Below the pieces are notes generated by a model, which worked only from the letters and a program-made list of their open reading frames with translations, did not search any database and was not told the origin of the DNA. From Muribaculaceae bacterium (GTDB lineage Bacteria > Bacteroidota > Bacteroidia > Bacteroidales > Muribaculaceae), in NCBI GenBank assembly GCA_017962285.1, contig JAGCVR010000159.1, positions 1 to 8,670 on the forward strand: a DNA stretch of 8,670 nucleotides. The letters are read 5' to 3'. The number at the start of each line of letters is the position of its first letter. Within the stretch, counting starts at the first letter, position 1. Below are positions 6,052-8,670 of this stretch, piece after piece. The translations under genes were made by a program, and so were the position numbers.

Positions 6052-6951
6052 TTATGTTTTCTGTTTGCTTGATTTGTTGGATTTAGTGGAGTTGCTGGTA
6101 GTCTTTCTTTTGGTCTTTGCCGAAGTGGTTTGAGTGGTTGTCGTTGCCGGAGCCACGTAGAACTTCGACTTCACGGCAGGAAGGTTCTTCTGGATGTCGG
6201 CAATGCGAGTGGCATCGCTGGGGTGTGTGCTCATGAATTCGGGCACGTTCTTGTTGCCGCCCGAGGTACTCATTTTCTGCCAGAAGTTGAGGGCATAGTC
6301 GGGGTTGTAGCCAGCCATGCTCATCAGTACGAGTCCGATGTAGTCGGCTTCGCTCTCATGTTTGCGAGAGAACGGCAGAACCACGGCATAGTTTGCACCG
6401 AGTCCGTAAACCGTCTGCGCAATCTGCTGCGTAGAATAGCTCTTGCCCGATGTGAGAACGCTCAGCGCCTGACCGCCGTATTCCGCGAGCATCTGCTGGC
6501 TGAGGCGTTCGTTGCTGTGCTTCGCCACGGCGTGCGCCACTTCGTGTCCAAGCACCACGGCAAGGTCGTCGTCGCAGGACACCAGCTTCATAAGCCCCTC
6601 GTAAACCACGATTTTTCCGCCAGGCATACAGAAAGCGTTCACCTGGTCGTCTTTCACCAGATTGAACTCCCATGCATAGTTTTTCACGTCGGCTGCGAGA
6701 CCGTTTTCGGTGAGATATTTCTCTGTGGCGGCAGCAATTTTCTGTCCCACACGGGTAACCTGTTCGCTTTGGGTTTTCTCGGATGAGATGGTAGCTGTCT
6801 TCATGAAACTTGAGTAGGCCGAGAGGCCGGACTGGAGAACCTCGGCATCGGAGACGAGATTAAGTTGTTGACGTCCCGTTACGGGAACTGTTCCGCATGA
6901 TGTGGCAAGAAGTGCGATAGCCACGATAGCCAATAAATGTTTTGCTTTCAT
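6052..6951 (-). CDS. M48-family metallopeptidase lipoprotein
   Basis: Zinc metallopeptidase of family M48, related to the envelope quality-control proteases LoiP, YcaL and BepA. The 299-residue product begins with a lipoprotein signal whose lipobox LATSC gives Cys19 as the acylated residue. The mature start, GTVPVTGRQQL, lacks the acidic residues that mark surface-exported Bacteroidota lipoproteins, so anchoring facing the periplasm is likely. The zinc site is HEVAH at 136-140 with Glu199 of ESEAD (199-203) as third ligand; STHPSD at 241-246 is a conserved M48 feature. Residues 267-299 are a tail of mostly Thr, Ser and Lys, with eight basic and no acidic residues. Its gene lies 38 bp after mrp, likely in the same transcript, and converges on mltG. 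Confidence 0.93.
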   Translation of the reverse strand: MKAKHLLAIVAIALLATSCGTVPVTGRQQLNLVSDAEVLQSGLSAYSSFMKTATISSEKTQSEQVTRVGQKIAAATEKYLTENGLAADVKNYAWEFNLVKDDQVNAFCMPGGKIVVYEGLMKLVSCDDDLAVVLGHEVAHAVAKHSNERLSQQMLAEYGGQALSVLTSGKSYSTQQIAQTVYGLGANYAVVLPFSRKHESEADYIGLVLMSMAGYNPDYALNFWQKMSTSGGNKNVPEFMSTHPSDATRIADIQKNLPAVKSKFYVAPATTTTQTTSAKTKRKTTSNSTKSNKSSKQKT

Positions 6952-6969
6952 ATATCTTGATGTTTTTTA

Positions 6970-6980
6970 GTTTCCGAAAC
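6970..6980. other. Short perfect inverted repeat between mrp and the M48 gene
   Basis: GTTTC, a central C, then GAAAC form an 11-bp perfect inverted repeat in the 38-bp gap. It is too short and the loop too tight for a stable RNA hairpin. It may be a protein-binding site or chance. No -7 element is visible next to it. Confidence 0.15.
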
Positions 6981-6989
6981 GAAAATGTT

Positions 6990-8093
6990 TTATTTGTTTA
7001 CTTCCACTTTGGTTGTGGGCGGCAGAGTGCGGTTGCGTTCATCTACAGCCGCCACCACGTTTTCGGCGAGATTCACAAATGCCGTGCCGCTCACACTGTT
7101 CTGCAGCGACACCGGCACGCCATCGTCGCCGCCCTTGCAGATGCTCGCCACCAGCGGAATCTGCCCCAGCAGCGTCACATTCAGCGACTGAGCGAGGTTC
7201 CTGCCTCCGTCTTTGCCGAAGATGTAGTATTTCTCGTCGGGGTGTGCCGATGGTGTGAACCACGACATATTTTCCACAATTCCCAGCACCGGCACATTCA
7301 CATGCTCGCCGAGGAACATGCTCACGCCTTTCCTTGCGTCGGCAAGCGCCACCTCCTGCGGAGTGGTAACCACTATGGCGCCGGTGATGGCAAGAGTCTG
7401 AACGAGAGTCAGGTGAATGTCGCTTGTTCCCGGGGGCATGTCGATTACGAAATAGTCGAGTTCGCCCCAATCGGCATCGGTGATGAGCTGCCTGAGAGCA
7501 TTGCTCGCCATGGCACCGCGCCAGAGGACGGCTTTCTCCTTATCGACCACGAAACCTATGGAGAGCAGTTTTACTCCATATTTTTCGATTGGTATTATCA
7601 GGTTTCTGCCGTCTTTCTCGTGCATGAACAGCTGTTCGTCTTCCACTCCCAGCATTTTGGGGACTGAAGGTCCGAAAATGTCGGCATCGAGCAGTCCCAC
7701 TCTGTAACCGAGCTGCGCAAGCGACACCGCCAGATTGGTGGCAATGGTGGACTTGCCTACACCGCCTTTACCGCTCGAAACACCGATGATGTTCTTCACA
7801 CCAGGCAAAGGATTCTCTTCCGTCCGCGGCTTGCTTTCAGGGACTTTCACAGCAATGTTTCCGCGAATCTGAACCCCGTTTCCCACATGCGTCTCAACGG
7901 CGGCCTCGGCTGCGCGCACCACACTTTTCAGGAAAGGGTCGGTGGCTTTGCTGAAGATAAGAGAGAAACTCACCTTATTTCCATCAATTCTGATGTCGTC
8001 GTTCACCATCCCAAGGCTCACGATGTCTTTTCCGCTGCCGGGGTAGCGCACGGTCGCCAACGCTTCAAGTATCAGTTTGGGGTAAATGTCCAT
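6990..8093 (-). CDS. mrp: Mrp/NBP35-type P-loop ATPase, Fe-S cluster carrier family
   Basis: Cytoplasmic ATPase of the Mrp/ApbC/Nbp35 group, implicated in delivering iron-sulfur clusters. The 367-residue protein has two parts. Residues 1-85 are a MIP18-like domain (VRYPGSGKDIVSLGMV at 15-30) in which the cysteine found in stand-alone members is absent (FSKATDPF at 47-54). From about residue 100 comes the ATPase: deviant Walker A GKGGVGKST at 108-116, LLDADIFGPSVP at 134-145, and FVIDMPPGTSDIHLTL as the Walker B and switch region. Where canonical Mrp proteins have a CxxC pair after VENMSYF, this one reads VENMSWFTPSAHPDEKYY (Met276 onward) with no cysteine; the only cysteine is Cys319. Bacteroidales Mrp proteins, as I recall them, share this lack. 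The gene sits 62 bp after trmB. AGG abuts the ATG, too close to be a normal ribosome site. Confidence 0.94.
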   Translation of the reverse strand: MDIYPKLILEALATVRYPGSGKDIVSLGMVNDDIRIDGNKVSFSLIFSKATDPFLKSVVRAAEAAVETHVGNGVQIRGNIAVKVPESKPRTEENPLPGVKNIIGVSSGKGGVGKSTIATNLAVSLAQLGYRVGLLDADIFGPSVPKMLGVEDEQLFMHEKDGRNLIIPIEKYGVKLLSIGFVVDKEKAVLWRGAMASNALRQLITDADWGELDYFVIDMPPGTSDIHLTLVQTLAITGAIVVTTPQEVALADARKGVSMFLGEHVNVPVLGIVENMSWFTPSAHPDEKYYIFGKDGGRNLAQSLNVTLLGQIPLVASICKGGDDGVPVSLQNSVSGTAFVNLAENVVAAVDERNRTLPPTTKVEVNK

Positions 8094-8155
8094 CCTGTGT
8101 GAAAGTTCTAATTGTTAGTTCTTCGGTGATAACTTCGATAGTCTTCTTTCTCAAT

Positions 8156-8670
8156 TTATATGTCCGGCTCAATCAGGTCGCACTGCGAGGGGAGCATGAA
8201 CCTTAGATATTTTATGGTTTTGCCGCGTTCAAGCCACTGGCGCTCGTAGTACGTTTTGATGTCGAGAATTTCATCGGCTTTTCCGCTTGCGTAGAGGTCA
8301 TCGGTGTTGACCTGCACTGGCAGGTGGTTAGTGTGAATGAGAGCGGAAGTGTAGGTATAGAGAAACGGGCTGTCGGTCTTGAGGTGAATCAGTCCGCCGT
8401 CGGCTAAAATTTTCTTGTAGTTCGTCAGAAAACGTGTACCTGTGAGCCGTTTGTTGGCATTCTTCATCTGCGGGTCGGGGAAGGTGATCCATATCTCGCT
8501 CACTTCGCCTGGCGCGAAGAAATGCTCTATAAGTTCTATGGAAGTGCGGAGGAACGCCACGTTGGTAATTCCGGAAGTTTCCACTTCCTTTGCACCGGTC
8601 CACATCCGTGCGCCCTTGATGTCAACCCCTATATAGTTTTTCTCAGGGAAGCATTTGCCCAGTCCCACGG
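8156..8670 (-). CDS. trmB: tRNA (guanine-N7-)-methyltransferase, N-terminus cut by window edge
   Basis: SAM-dependent methyltransferase that forms m7G46 in the variable loop of many tRNAs. About 171 C-terminal codons are present; the protein enters from beyond 8670. Visible family blocks, in order, are [22 protein letters not shown] (end of the SAM site), [10 protein letters not shown], the signature [35 protein letters not shown] and the C-terminal [25 protein letters not shown] at 8668-8666 is in frame but lies inside the SAM-binding fold, so it is a valine codon and not the start. The gene is upstream of mrp by 62 bp with no TAnnTTTG element between them, so trmB, mrp and the M48 gene are probably co-transcribed. 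Nothing unusual is seen in the fragment. Confidence 0.95.
   Translation of the reverse strand, partial: VGLGKCFPEKNYIGVDIKGARMWTGAKEVETSGITNVAFLRTSIELIEHFFAPGEVSEIWITFPDPQMKNANKRLTGTRFLTNYKKILADGGLIHLKTDSPFLYTYTSALIHTNHLPVQVNTDDLYASGKADEILDIKTYYERQWLERGKTIKYLRFMLPSQCDLIEPDI

Noticed and set aside
6025..6075. Intrinsic terminator with a T-rich run near the M48 stop
   Set aside because: GGGG and TCC arms near 6041-6051 do not make a convincing stem, and the T-rich stretch is the coding end of the M48 gene.
6130..6786. 218-codon plus-strand open frame over the M48 gene
   Set aside because: Antisense shadow of a gene with clear lipobox and zinc motifs; no recognisable domain of its own.
7137..7139. 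Cys319 of Mrp as half of a displaced CxxC motif
   Set aside because: No second cysteine exists anywhere in the 367 residues, so a CxxC cannot be formed within one chain.
6942..7667. 241-codon plus-strand open frame over mrp
   Set aside because: Antisense to the Mrp ATPase, His-rich low-information translation, no promoter seen for it.
8666..8668. GTG as the trmB start codon
   Set aside because: It falls within the SAM-binding fold; the reading frame continues to the window edge, so the gene is truncated.

Overview
This window looks like a chromosomal stretch of a Bacteroidales bacterium (phylum Bacteroidota). The protein families point that way: an Mrp-type ATPase of the Bacteroidales form, a secreted GH92 mannosidase, LpxH of the calcineurin type and a MIP18-family protein. 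Two intergenic sites match the Bacteroidota -7 promoter element TAnnTTTG, and no start codon has a convincing Shine-Dalgarno sequence. I cannot name a genus from sequence alone.

Layout. (1) Positions 1-538, minus strand: the 3'-truncated rpmA (L27) preceded by rplU (L21), a classic ribosomal protein operon reading leftwards off the window. (2) Positions 539-755: a divergent promoter region with a leftward -7 element for rplU, a rightward -7 element for the next gene, and two short inverted repeats. (3) Positions 756-5943, plus strand: five genes in a row, namely a MIP18/DUF59 Fe-S assembly factor, lpxH (lipid A synthesis), an MgtC/SapB membrane protein, a secreted GH92 alpha-mannosidase and mltG (endolytic peptidoglycan transglycosylase). 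Gaps are 9, 13, 111 and 18 bp, so the first three and the last two may form two transcription units, with a weak promoter candidate in the 111-bp gap. (4) Positions 5944-6051: a convergent intergenic region carrying a 9-bp tandem repeat array with the core TATAAGCCC. (5) Positions 6052-8670, minus strand: trmB (5'-truncated at the window edge), mrp and an M48 metallopeptidase lipoprotein, probably co-transcribed in that order.

The genes are mainly housekeeping: translation (L21, L27, TrmB), Fe-S biogenesis (MIP18 protein, Mrp) and cell envelope (LpxH, MltG, M48 lipoprotein, MgtC-like protein). The GH92 enzyme is the accessory glycan-degrading gene; no SusC/SusD pair or regulator accompanies it here.

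I found no phage, CRISPR, defence, transposon or RNA gene, and no convincing new multi-gene system. The points most worth a second look are the 9-bp array between convergent genes, a perfect 6-bp inverted repeat inside the rightward promoter, an Mrp ATPase with no CxxC metal-ligand pair beside a MIP18 protein that keeps its conserved cysteine, and the orphan GH92 inside an envelope gene run.
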